This document shows, piece after piece, positions 1-5,088 of a stretch of DNA of 5,446 nucleotides (within the stretch, counting starts at the first letter, position 1; every line of letters begins with the position of its first letter). The notes beneath the pieces were generated by a model that did no database searches, was not told where the DNA came from, and was given only the letters and a program-made list of their open reading frames with translations. A program made the translations under genes and the position numbers. Source of the stretch: an uncultured Gemmiger sp. (lineage in GTDB: Bacteria; Bacillota; Clostridia; Oscillospirales; Ruminococcaceae); contig CAUEKL010000159.1 in assembly GCA_959018215.1 (NCBI GenBank), forward strand, positions 1 through 5,446. The letters run 5' to 3'.

Positions 1-1
1 G

Positions 2-1150
2 CCCCTGCCCGGCGGCGACACCCGCCCCCGCTGGACCTGGGGCCATGCCGCCGCCGTCTGTTTTCTCATTGCCCTGGTGTGGCAGGCAATCTTCTGGACC
101 GCCGCCCTGGTGCGGTACCCCGACCTGGGGCCTCTGGCCGCCCTCCGGGCCCAGTACTTCGGCAACACCGACGCCCGCCATTACATCGACCTGGCCCAAT
201 ACGGCTACGGGGCGGGGGAGGACTTCCCCGAACAGTACCTGATGATCGTCTTTTTCCCCCTCTTTCCCGCTCTGCTGCGGCTGCTCAACCCCCTGGGCTG
301 GCTGGACTGGGGGGCCCTGGCCTTGCTGGTACAGGTTCCGCTGTTTGCGGCGGCGGGGGCAAACCTGTACCTGGTCCTGGCGGGGCGGTTCGGCCATCGC
401 CGGGCGCTGTGGGCCCTGGCCTTCACGGCGGTGGGGCCGGGATGCCTTTTCTTCTTCGCCCCCATGACCGAAAGCCTCTTCCTCCTCCTCTCCACCGCCT
501 ACGTCCTGCTGCTGGAACGGCAGCACTGGGCCCTGTGCGGGCTGGTGGGGGTGCTGGCCGCCCTCACCCGGGCCCCCGGCGCGCTGCTCTGCGGGCTGGC
601 CCTCATCTGGCTCATCGGCCGGGCGGTCTGCCGGATGCACGCCCCCGGACCCGGGGCGGTGCTGGCCCTGGCCGGGCCCCCGGCGGGGCTGGGTCTCTAC
701 TTCCTGCTCAACAAGGCGGTGTACGGCAGCTTCACCCAGTACGCCGTCTACCAGAAGGAACACTGGGACCAGGGCCTGGGCCTGTTCACCAGCACGGTGC
801 GCTACCACCTGCACTACCTGGCCCTGTGGTGGGACAGCGACCCCGCCGCCGCCGTCTTTGTCTGCGCCACCGCCCTGGCCATGATCTTTCTGGTGCTGGG
901 CGCCCTGGCCCTGGCCGCCCGACGGCTGCCGCCCCAGTACCTGGGATACGCTCTGGCCTACTTCGCCCTCACGGCGGGGGCCACCTGGGCCATCAGCCTG
1001 CCCCGATACTTTTCGGCCTGCTTCCTGTTCCCGGTGCTGCCCGCCGTGCTGCTGAAAAAGACCGGCACCCGGGCGGCGGCCCTGGGGGTCTGGGCGGTGC
1101 TGGGCGTGGTGTACACGCTGGAATTCTTCGCCCAGGGACCTATTTACTGA
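2..1150 (+). CDS. PIG-V-like integral membrane mannosyltransferase family protein (5' end outside window)
   Basis: The frame is open to the left edge with no stop. A GTG at 77 lies inside a hydrophobic segment that already begins near base 38, so the real start is upstream and 382 residues are visible. The protein is almost entirely hydrophobic, with about eight to ten membrane spans. Family-like motifs in order are: an acidic first-loop motif (D57-A-R-H-Y, then a GYG), an FFPLFP segment, MTESLF, and TRAPGALL. A late LPRYFSACFLFPVLP segment follows. These match the bacterial relatives of GPI mannosyltransferase 2 (Mannosyl_trans2, GT-C fold), which transfer sugars from polyprenyl-phosphate donors at the outer membrane face. 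Donor and acceptor cannot be read from sequence. Codon use is very rich in CCC and GGG, unlike uxuB. It ends before a strong terminator and is convergent with the ferredoxin gene. An alternative is another GT-C/ArnT-like transferase. Confidence 0.8.
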   Translation, partial: PLPGGDTRPRWTWGHAAAVCFLIALVWQAIFWTAALVRYPDLGPLAALRAQYFGNTDARHYIDLAQYGYGAGEDFPEQYLMIVFFPLFPALLRLLNPLGWLDWGALALLVQVPLFAAAGANLYLVLAGRFGHRRALWALAFTAVGPGCLFFFAPMTESLFLLLSTAYVLLLERQHWALCGLVGVLAALTRAPGALLCGLALIWLIGRAVCRMHAPGPGAVLALAGPPAGLGLYFLLNKAVYGSFTQYAVYQKEHWDQGLGLFTSTVRYHLHYLALWWDSDPAAAVFVCATALAMIFLVLGALALAARRLPPQYLGYALAYFALTAGATWAISLPRYFSACFLFPVLPAVLLKKTGTRAAALGVWAVLGVVYTLEFFAQGPIY

Positions 1151-1156
1151 AACGGA

Positions 1157-1201
1157 AAAACCGCCCCTTTCCCCCGGGCACCGGGGGAGAGGGGCGGTTT
1201 T
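1157..1201 (+). terminator. Strong intrinsic terminator of the mannosyltransferase gene, probably bidirectional
   Basis: A near-perfect 21-bp stem starts 6 bases after the stop codon. Bases 1157-1177 pair with 1181-1201 around a GCA loop, including one G-U pair. The A-run on the left arm (1156-1160) and the T-run on the right arm (1198-1201) give a U-tract in either direction, so it can stop the mannosyltransferase transcript and back up the opposing ferredoxin terminator. Confidence 0.9.
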
Positions 1202-1204
1202 GCA

Positions 1205-1238
1205 CCGGAAAATCAAATTTTGTGGAAAACTTTTCCGG
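1205..1238. repeat. Short inverted repeat between convergent genes
   Basis: CCGGAAAA at 1205-1212 is the exact reverse complement of TTTTCCGG at 1231-1238, separated by 18 bases. It lies between the two terminators. It could be an extra 3'-end hairpin; nothing else about it is recognisable. Confidence 0.35.
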
Positions 1239-1257
1239 CAGAGTCCGGAACAGCAAC

Positions 1258-1297
1258 AAAAAAGCTCCGCCGTGAAGGTCCACGACGGAGCTTTTTT
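1258..1297 (-). terminator. Intrinsic terminator of the ferredoxin gene
   Basis: On the minus strand this lies 20 bases past the ferredoxin stop. The arms AAAAAAGCTCCG (1258-1269) and CGGAGCTTTTTT (1286-1297) pair perfectly over 12 bp. After one C-A mismatch, four more pairs follow (1271-1274 with 1281-1284) around a 6-base loop. Reading leftwards, the stem ends in TTTTTTGTTG, a good U-tract. The T-run on the plus strand means it can also work in the other direction. Confidence 0.85.
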
Positions 1298-1317
1298 AAC
1301 CATGTGCGGTCGGAAGA

Positions 1318-1485
1318 TTATTCCGGCTGGATGGCACCGGTCGGGCAGACGCCTTCGCAAGCGCCGCAATCGATGCAGGTAGCGGCATCGACAACAGCCT
1401 TGTCGGCCATGCTGATAGCACCGACGGGGCAGGTGTCAACGCAGGCGCCGCAAGCAACGCATTCGCTGGAAACGGTATGAGCCAT
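1318..1485 (-). CDS. 2[4Fe-4S] clostridial-type ferredoxin, complete
   Basis: This is a complete gene of 55 codons, running from ATG (1485-1483) to TAA (1320-1318). It encodes a small acidic soluble electron carrier. Two classical cluster motifs are seen: C9-x2-C12-x2-C15-x3-C19-P and C37-x2-C40-x2-C43-x3-C47-P. These make up the internally duplicated fold holding two [4Fe-4S] clusters, and 55 residues is the normal family length. Family knowledge places it as a low-potential electron donor or acceptor for enzymes such as pyruvate:ferredoxin oxidoreductase and hydrogenase; no specific partner is encoded here. The start is supported by AAGGAG at 1498-1493, 7 bases upstream. It is monocistronic: its own promoter lies about 115-140 bases upstream and its own terminator follows. 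Confidence 0.96.
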   Translation of the reverse strand: MAHTVSSECVACGACVDTCPVGAISMADKAVVDAATCIDCGACEGVCPTGAIQPE

Positions 1486-1502
1486 GGTGATACTCCTTAT
1501 CT

Positions 1503-1540
1503 CCGTGCATAGTGTATTGCACGGCGGCCGCTTTGCACGG
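1503..1540 (-). promoter_or_regulatory. Ferredoxin leader: mutually exclusive hairpins next to the ribosome binding site
   Basis: On the plus strand CCGTGCA (1503-1509) is complementary to two copies of TTGCACGG, at 1517-1524 and 1533-1540. In the minus-strand leader the segment beside the ribosome binding site (1498-1493) can therefore form either a tight 7-bp hairpin with an 8-base loop or a wider one, but not both. The arrangement is visible; a regulatory role or protein-binding role is inference. Confidence 0.4.
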
Positions 1541-1598
1541 TGGACGGTACGCCGATACGCGGAAACACCATACAGGTACAGCCCTCCGCGTTTTCCCT

Positions 1599-1628
1599 AT
1601 TGTAGCACCGGGCCGGGGGGTTATGCAA
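1599..1628 (-). promoter_or_regulatory. Probable sigma-70 promoter of the ferredoxin gene
   Basis: On the minus strand the -10 box TACAAT (1604-1599) is preceded by TG one base upstream, giving an extended -10. The -35 box TTGCAT (1628-1623) lies 18 bases further upstream. The predicted transcription start is near 1592, giving a leader of roughly 105 bases. Upstream of the -35 box (1629-1650) the DNA is AT-rich, contains the palindrome CTAACTTAG at 1631-1639, and repeats GCATAA 24 bp apart (1621-1626 and 1645-1650). Confidence 0.6.
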
Positions 1629-1728
1629 GCCTAACTTAGCAATTTTATGCACAATTCCGGGACATTCTGTACAAAAAAAGAAGTGCCTCAACGTCGGTTT
1701 TTTCACGGCAATGTCAAAATCTGGCAGC

Positions 1729-1753
1729 AAAAACCGGGCAAAAACCCGTTTTT
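1729..1753 (-). terminator. Probable terminator of the araC-family gene
   Basis: This lies 74 bases past the regulator stop, reading leftwards. On the plus strand AAAAA (1729-1733), then C plus GGG (1735-1738), pair with CCC (1745-1747), G1748 and TTTTT (1749-1753). C1734 is bulged and the loop is CAAAAA. Read on the minus strand it ends in a five-T run. It is short and could act in both directions. The rest of the 340-base gap between the ferredoxin and regulator genes holds the ferredoxin promoter and leader; I see no gene there. Confidence 0.55.
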
Positions 1754-1826
1754 GACACCGTTGGGGCGCTTGCGCGGCAGGGCGGGGGTATGGTATACTT
1801 CTGGTAAGAAGGTTTATCTGAAAAAA

Positions 1827-2699
1827 TCACCCCTGGGCGCGGATACTTTGGATATATTGCCGGGGGGTGGTGCCGTATTCCGCCCGGAAGGCCCGGTAGA
1901 AGTTGGCGTAATCCCCGAACCCGCAGTAGCCGCAGGCCTCGTTGGGGGCCACGCCCCCCGCCAGCAGCTGCTTGGCGATGAGCAGGCGTTTCTGCAAAAT
2001 ATACCGGTGGACGGTGGTGCCCACCTGGGCGTCGAATTTGCGCAGCAGGTGGTATTTGCTGATGAAAAATTTTTCCGAAAGCATGTCCAGGGTCAGGGGC
2101 TCGTTGTAATGCTCGTTGATGTAGGCCAGCACCGCGTCCACCACCCGGTCGGTGGAGCAGTCGGCGTTGTTCTGGCCCCGGCGGTCGGCGGCGGCCCGGT
2201 TCAGCTCCACCAGCAGGGACACCAGGCACCCGGTGGCCAGCAGGTCGTCCCCGTAGCCTTCCCGGGCGTGGAGTTCGCCCAGGGTCTCCAGCTTCTGGCG
2301 GATGGCGGCGCTGGCCGCCCCGGGCAGACGCAGCAGGTTGGTGTGGCCGGGCACGGTGGTGTCAAAGCAGCGGGTCAGGCTGGTGCGGGGGCTGGAAAGC
2401 CGTTCCAGATACGGCCGCGCCACCCACAGCACGATCCGTTCGTAGGGTTCGGCGTCGGTGGCAATGCGGGCCTGGTGAAGCTCCAGCGGGCTGACCAGCA
2501 TGATGTCCCCGGGGCGCATCTTGTACAGGTGATTCTCCACAATATAGCTCACCTGGCCCCGCAGCAGCAGATAGATCTCGTAGAAATCATGGTGATGCAG
2601 CGCCACCTCGTTCATGTAGGTGCTGCGGTAGCGGTAGACCTCAAAATCCGCCGCGATCATGGTCTGACGGCGGGTATAGGGCTGGAAAGATGCGGACAT
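1827..2699 (-). CDS. AraC/XylS-family transcriptional regulator, probable regulator of the uxuBA operon
   Basis: The gene encodes 290 residues, the usual length for a sugar-responsive AraC regulator. Residues about 15-85 form the N-terminal cupin (AraC_binding type), with LHHHDFYEIYLLLRG, a RPGD turn and an LHQARI strand. This domain binds a small ligand. Residues about 195-290 form the C-terminal DNA-binding domain: one helix-turn-helix in LDMLSEKFFISKYHLLRKF, a linker helix, and a second around GFGDYANFYRAFRAEYGTTPRQY, which is the family signature. The ATG at 2699-2697 is chosen because AAGGAGG (2714-2708) sits 8 bases upstream. The frame stays open to an ATG at 2918, but that extension is only hairpin-repeat sequence. 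The gene is divergent from uxuB, which suggests control of hexuronate genes. The inducer is unknown; fructuronate or mannonate is a guess. Confidence 0.93.
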   Translation of the reverse strand: MSASFQPYTRRQTMIAADFEVYRYRSTYMNEVALHHHDFYEIYLLLRGQVSYIVENHLYKMRPGDIMLVSPLELHQARIATDAEPYERIVLWVARPYLERLSSPRTSLTRCFDTTVPGHTNLLRLPGAASAAIRQKLETLGELHAREGYGDDLLATGCLVSLLVELNRAAADRRGQNNADCSTDRVVDAVLAYINEHYNEPLTLDMLSEKFFISKYHLLRKFDAQVGTTVHRYILQKRLLIAKQLLAGGVAPNEACGYCGFGDYANFYRAFRAEYGTTPRQYIQSIRAQG

Positions 2700-2721
2700 G
2701 GGAGAAACCTCCTTGGGAGTG

Positions 2722-2770
2722 GTAAAAGCCTCCCCTGTGCAAGGGGAGGTGGGGCGCAGCCCCGGAGGGG
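2722..2770. repeat. Short double-hairpin intergenic repeat just upstream of the araC ribosome binding site
   Basis: Two compact hairpins lie side by side. CCTCCCCT (2729-2736) pairs with AGGGGAGG (2742-2749) around GTGCA, and GGGGC (2751-2755) pairs with GCCCC (2759-2763) around GCA. GGAGGGGTT follows. This layout resembles a dispersed intergenic repeat I associate with gut Ruminococcaceae; I cannot confirm copy number here. In the araC transcript the first hairpin is followed by CTTTTA and ends only 14 bases before the ribosome binding site, so it looks like a weak terminator or attenuator. Confidence 0.6.
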
Positions 2771-2799
2771 TTGATTGACCCCGGTGCTGTCGGGCGTAG

Positions 2800-2961
2800 C
2801 GGTAGTCTGCCGGAGTAGCCTTCCTTTTCGTGCCCGAAAAGGAAGCGAAAAGGGCCCGCCGTTCCGATGCGGCGGCCGCCGGCTGGGGCTGCGGCCCCAG
2901 ACCCCAAGATGCGGCCACCTGACGACGGCCTACTCAGGTCCTGGGGGACCTGAGCAAGGAA
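2800..2961 (+). repeat. Structured multi-hairpin element, left copy (plus orientation)
   Basis: Five hairpins and a core are seen in order. P1: 2800-2812, CGGT with GCCG. P2: 2820-2845, an 11-bp stem with loop TGCC. P3: 2856-2875, a 6-bp stem with an 8-base loop. P4: 2883-2900, a 7-bp stem with loop TGCG. A 24-nt core at 2909-2932 follows. P5: 2933-2954, a 9-bp stem with loop TGGG. CAAGGAA at 2955-2961 follows directly. Linkers between them are 7, 10, 7, 8 and 0 bases. Similarity to the other copy may begin near 2780. I find no promoter that would transcribe this copy in its own orientation, and no protein gene in it. It is either a structured RNA element or a hairpin-type mobile repeat; the family is not one I recognise. 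Confidence 0.75.
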
Positions 2962-3084
2962 AAATTTTTAAAAGCCGCGAGGGAGGGCTTCTGCCTGGCA
3001 GCCGTCACCGGGCAATGGTTTTAAATCCATTCCTTGTTCACCGGGCCTCAGCCCGGTGAATAGGCCGTCGTCAGGTGGCCGCAT
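2909..3084. repeat. 24-bp perfect inverted repeat (2909-2932 and 3061-3084) around a 128-bp spacer
   Basis: The sequence at 2909-2932, beginning ATGCGGCC and ending GGCCTA, is the exact reverse complement of 3061-3084. It is the invariant core of the two facing element copies. A transcript reading through both copies could form a long 24-bp stem here, competing with the local hairpins. The spacer holds the two P5 hairpins and about 70 bases between the CAAGGAA motifs (2962-3029) with only weak local pairing, such as AAGCC (2972-2976) with GGCTT (2986-2990). Confidence 0.95.
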
Positions 3085-3194
3085 TCCCCGGGTCCAGGGC
3101 CGCAGCCCTGGTCGGCGTCCACCGCCTCGAAACGGTGGCGGTTTTTCCGTCGCTTTTTGGCGGCAAAAAGCGACAACCTAACGGCAGTCGGCCG
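3030..3194 (-). ncRNA. Structured multi-hairpin element, right copy (minus orientation); candidate structured RNA
   Basis: Read on the minus strand from 3194, this copy repeats the layout of the left copy. P1: 3194-3182. P2: 3174-3149, an 11-bp stem with loop CCGC. P3: 3138-3119, a 6-bp stem with an 8-base loop. P4: 3111-3094, a 7-bp stem with loop TGCG. The core is 3084-3061, then P5 at 3060-3037 is a 10-bp stem with loop TGAG, then CAAGGAA at 3036-3030. Linkers are 7, 10, 7, 9 and 0 bases. Stem bases differ from the left copy but are compensated on the opposite arm. A further hairpin, AATGG with CCATT, follows CAAGGAA, and CCCAGC/GCTGGG (3199-3226) precedes P1. A good minus-strand promoter at 3280-3308 would transcribe it. 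Calling it an RNA rather than a DNA repeat is inference. Confidence 0.55.
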
Positions 3195-3279
3195 TTTCCC
3201 CAGCAGCCAAAAAACTCCTCGCTGGGCCCTCAAAAATCCATCTTTCGGAATCATTCGGCACAACCGGGGTTACCCTCTG

Positions 3280-3308
3280 ATTGTACCGCAATTTTCGCAA
3301 TCTTTCAA
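3280..3308 (-). promoter_or_regulatory. Strong minus-strand sigma-70 promoter reading into the structured element and towards araC
   Basis: On the minus strand TTGAAA (3308-3303; five of six consensus bases) and TACAAT (3285-3280; five of six) are separated by exactly 17 bases. The predicted start is near 3273. It is the best promoter I can find upstream of the regulator gene, whose start codon lies about 575 bases downstream. The transcript would carry the right structured copy in sense and the left copy in antisense. Confidence 0.65.
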
Positions 3309-3314
3309 GCAATC
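3288..3314. promoter_or_regulatory. GCAAT direct repeats: candidate operator for the AraC-type regulator
   Basis: GCAAT occurs at 3288-3292, 3297-3301 and 3309-3313. The first and third copies are exactly 21 bp apart, two helical turns, as is usual for the tandem half-sites of AraC-family activators. The set overlaps the minus-strand promoter and ends 8 bases before the uxuB -35 box, so one bound dimer could both activate uxuB and affect transcription towards araC. Binding is inference. Confidence 0.4.
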
Positions 3315-3321
3315 CCGTCAA

Positions 3322-3350
3322 TTTAACTTGTAAAAAGAACATCGTATACT
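3322..3350 (+). promoter_or_regulatory. Probable uxuBA promoter with a weak -35 box
   Basis: The -10 box TATACT (3345-3350) is preceded at 17 bases by TTTAAC (3322-3327), a poor match to TTGACA. The predicted start is near 3357, giving a leader of about 65 bases. A poor -35 with repeats just upstream fits an activator-dependent promoter. Confidence 0.55.
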
Positions 3351-3362
3351 AGGGGACAGAAA

Positions 3363-3386
3363 GGCGGGCGGACAGCCCTGCCCGCC
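3363..3386 (+). promoter_or_regulatory. GC-rich hairpin in the uxuB leader
   Basis: GGCGGGC (3363-3369) pairs with GCCCGCC (3380-3386) around a 10-base loop near the predicted 5' end of the mRNA. It ends 19 bases before the ribosome binding site and has no U-tract, so it is not a terminator. A role in protecting the 5' end is possible. Confidence 0.4.
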
Positions 3387-3422
3387 GCCCCTTTGAGCAA
3401 CTGTTAAGGAGTGTGTATCATC

Positions 3423-5036
3423 ATGCAAATGAACGCTGCATCCATCAAAAACCAGAAGGCCGAATGGGAAGCCCTGGGCGTCAAGCTGCCCGCTTTTGAC
3501 CACGAAGCCGTTTCCGCCGCCACCAAGGCCCATCCCATCTGGGTCCATTTCGGCGCCGGCAACATCTTCCGCGGCTTTGTCGCGGCCCTGCAGCAGCGCC
3601 TGCTGAACGAAGGCCTGTCCGACAAGGGCATCATCGCAGCCGATACCTTCGACTACGATATCATCGACAAGATCTACACCCCTTACGACTGCCTGACCAT
3701 GAACGTCACCCTGAACCCGGACGGCACCACCAGCCGTGAGATCATCGGCTCTGTGGCCGAGGGTCTGCGCGCCAACTCTGCCGACGCCGAGATGATGGCC
3801 CGCTTCAAGGAGATCTTCACCGATCCCGGTCTGCAGATGATCTCCTTCACCATCACCGAGAAGGGCTACGCCCTGTACCGTCCGGACGGCAGCCTGATGC
3901 CCGTGGTCCAGGCCGACATCGACGAAGGCCCCGACCATGCCCGCCATGCCATGAGCATGGTGGCCGCCCTGCTGTTCGAGCGCTTCAAGGCCGGCAAGTA
4001 TCCTCTGGCCGTGGTCAGCATGGACAACTGCTCTCACAACGGCGAAAAGCTGCAGTCCAGCGTCATGACCGTTGCCAAGGCCTGGGCCGAAAAGGGCTAT
4101 GTGGGCCAGGACTTCATCGACTACCTGACCGATGAAGCTACCATCACCTTCCCCTGGTCCATGATCGACAAGATCACCCCGCGCCCCCACAAGATCGTGG
4201 AGGAATCCCTGGAGAAGGACGGCATCGAGGGCATGGCTCCCATCGTCACCTCCAAGAACACCTTCATCGCCGCTTTCGTCAACGCCGAGCGTCCCCAGTA
4301 CCTGGTCATCGAGGACAAGTTCCCCAACGGCCGTCCCGCTCTGGAAAAGGCCGGCGTCTATATGACCGACCGCGATACCGTCAACAAGACCGAGCGCATG
4401 AAGGTCACCACCTGCCTGAACCCCCTGCACACCGCCATGAGCGTTTACGGCTGCATGCTGGGCTACACCCTGATCTGCGATGAGATGAAGGACGCCGACA
4501 TCGTCGCCCTCATCAAGCGCCTGGGCTACCAGGAAGGCCTGCCGGTGGTCGTGGACCCGAAGATCCTGGACCCCAAGGCATTCATCGACGAGGTGGTGGA
4601 GCAGCGCCTGCCCAACCCCTTCATGCCCGACGCTCCCCAGCGTATCGCCACCGATACCTCCCAGAAGGTGGGCATCCGCTTCGGTGAGACCATCAAGAGC
4701 TACATCGCCGAAGGCCGCGACCTGAACACCCTGGTCTCCATTCCGCTGGCCCTGGCCGGCTGGCTGCGGTACCTGCTGGCTGTGGACGACGAAGGCAAGG
4801 CTTTCGAAGTTTCCGCCGACCCGCTGAAGGACGACCTGCAGGCCAAGCTCGCCGGCATCGAGGTGGGCAAGCCCGAAACCTACAACGGCCAGCTGAAGGG
4901 CATCCTGAACAATGCCTCCATCTTCGGCACCGATCTGACCCAGACCGTTCTGGCCGACAAGATCGAAAACTACTTCGTGGCGGAACTGGCCGGCCCCGGC
5001 GCCGTGCGCAAGACCCTGCACGAAGCCCTGCAGTAA
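3423..5036 (+). CDS. uxuB: Fructuronate reductase (mannonate oxidoreductase), mannitol dehydrogenase family
   Basis: It reduces D-fructuronate to D-mannonate with NADH in cytosolic hexuronate breakdown. It has 537 residues, longer than E. coli UxuB (486) and similar to the Firmicute form as I recall it. The N-terminal nucleotide-binding domain shows the glycine-rich HFGAGNIFRGF (G44 to R50), then SFTITEKGY, SMDNCSHNG (N202, N206) and MIDKITPRP. The C-terminal catalytic domain shows K327 followed by N333-P-L-H336, matching the Lys/Asn/His group of polyol dehydrogenases, and a substrate-binding stretch from RLPNPFMPD (R395) to DTSQK (K415). ATG 3423 is preferred, with AAGGAG (3406-3411) 11 bases upstream; ATG 3429 is possible, and the GTG at 3411 overlaps the ribosome binding site. 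Codon use (AAC, ATC, GGC, AAG) suggests high expression. No frameshift is seen. The adjacent uxuA supports this assignment over mannitol or altronate dehydrogenase. Confidence 0.93.
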   Translation: MQMNAASIKNQKAEWEALGVKLPAFDHEAVSAATKAHPIWVHFGAGNIFRGFVAALQQRLLNEGLSDKGIIAADTFDYDIIDKIYTPYDCLTMNVTLNPDGTTSREIIGSVAEGLRANSADAEMMARFKEIFTDPGLQMISFTITEKGYALYRPDGSLMPVVQADIDEGPDHARHAMSMVAALLFERFKAGKYPLAVVSMDNCSHNGEKLQSSVMTVAKAWAEKGYVGQDFIDYLTDEATITFPWSMIDKITPRPHKIVEESLEKDGIEGMAPIVTSKNTFIAAFVNAERPQYLVIEDKFPNGRPALEKAGVYMTDRDTVNKTERMKVTTCLNPLHTAMSVYGCMLGYTLICDEMKDADIVALIKRLGYQEGLPVVVDPKILDPKAFIDEVVEQRLPNPFMPDAPQRIATDTSQKVGIRFGETIKSYIAEGRDLNTLVSIPLALAGWLRYLLAVDDEGKAFEVSADPLKDDLQAKLAGIEVGKPETYNGQLKGILNNASIFGTDLTQTVLADKIENYFVAELAGPGAVRKTLHEALQ

Positions 5037-5040
5037 TCCA

Positions 5041-5057
5041 ACGCTCCTTTGGAGTGT
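5041..5057 (+). other. Small intercistronic hairpin between uxuB and uxuA
   Basis: ACGCTCC (5041-5047) pairs with GGAGTGT (5051-5057) over 7 bp, including one G-U pair, around a TTT loop, 4 bases after the uxuB stop. The following sequence is GATTTG, not a U-tract, so read-through into uxuA is expected. It may stabilise the 3' end of the uxuB part of the mRNA. Confidence 0.4.
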
Positions 5058-5088
5058 GATTTGAACCCAATATAAAGGAGGACAACCT

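Noticed and set aside
79..1275. A 398-residue frame overlapping the mannosyltransferase
   Set aside because: It is P, G and R-rich shadow translation and runs through the strong terminator; the other frame has membrane spans and family motifs.
1770..1799. Plus-strand promoter-like pair TTGCGC, 18 bases, TATACT
   Set aside because: It points into the 3' end of the AraC-family gene with no plus-strand gene downstream. The -35 match is poor, so I treat it as chance.
1647..2774. A 375-residue plus-strand frame antisense to the AraC-family gene
   Set aside because: The minus-strand frame has a clear cupin and double HTH; the plus-strand product is G, V, Q and H-rich shadow sequence without a ribosome binding site.
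2700..2918. Extending the AraC protein by 73 residues to an upstream ATG
   Set aside because: The extension translates the hairpin repeat and part of the structured element. A strong ribosome binding site and ATG at the usual protein length lie at 2714-2697.
2800..3194. Small open reading frames across the hairpin region (for example 2775-3059 + and 3048-3263 -)
   Set aside because: They translate the facing repeats, giving the same peptide twice from the inverted core, and lack convincing ribosome binding sites. The region shows pairing constraint, not codon structure.
2722..3194. CRISPR array or insertion sequence
   Set aside because: There are no regularly spaced direct repeats and no transposase frame; the repeats are two inverted copies with diverged stems.
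3328..3343. Possible catabolite-responsive element (TGTAAA-type half) overlapping the uxuB promoter
   Set aside because: The central CG and the second half-site of the cre consensus are missing, so support is too weak.
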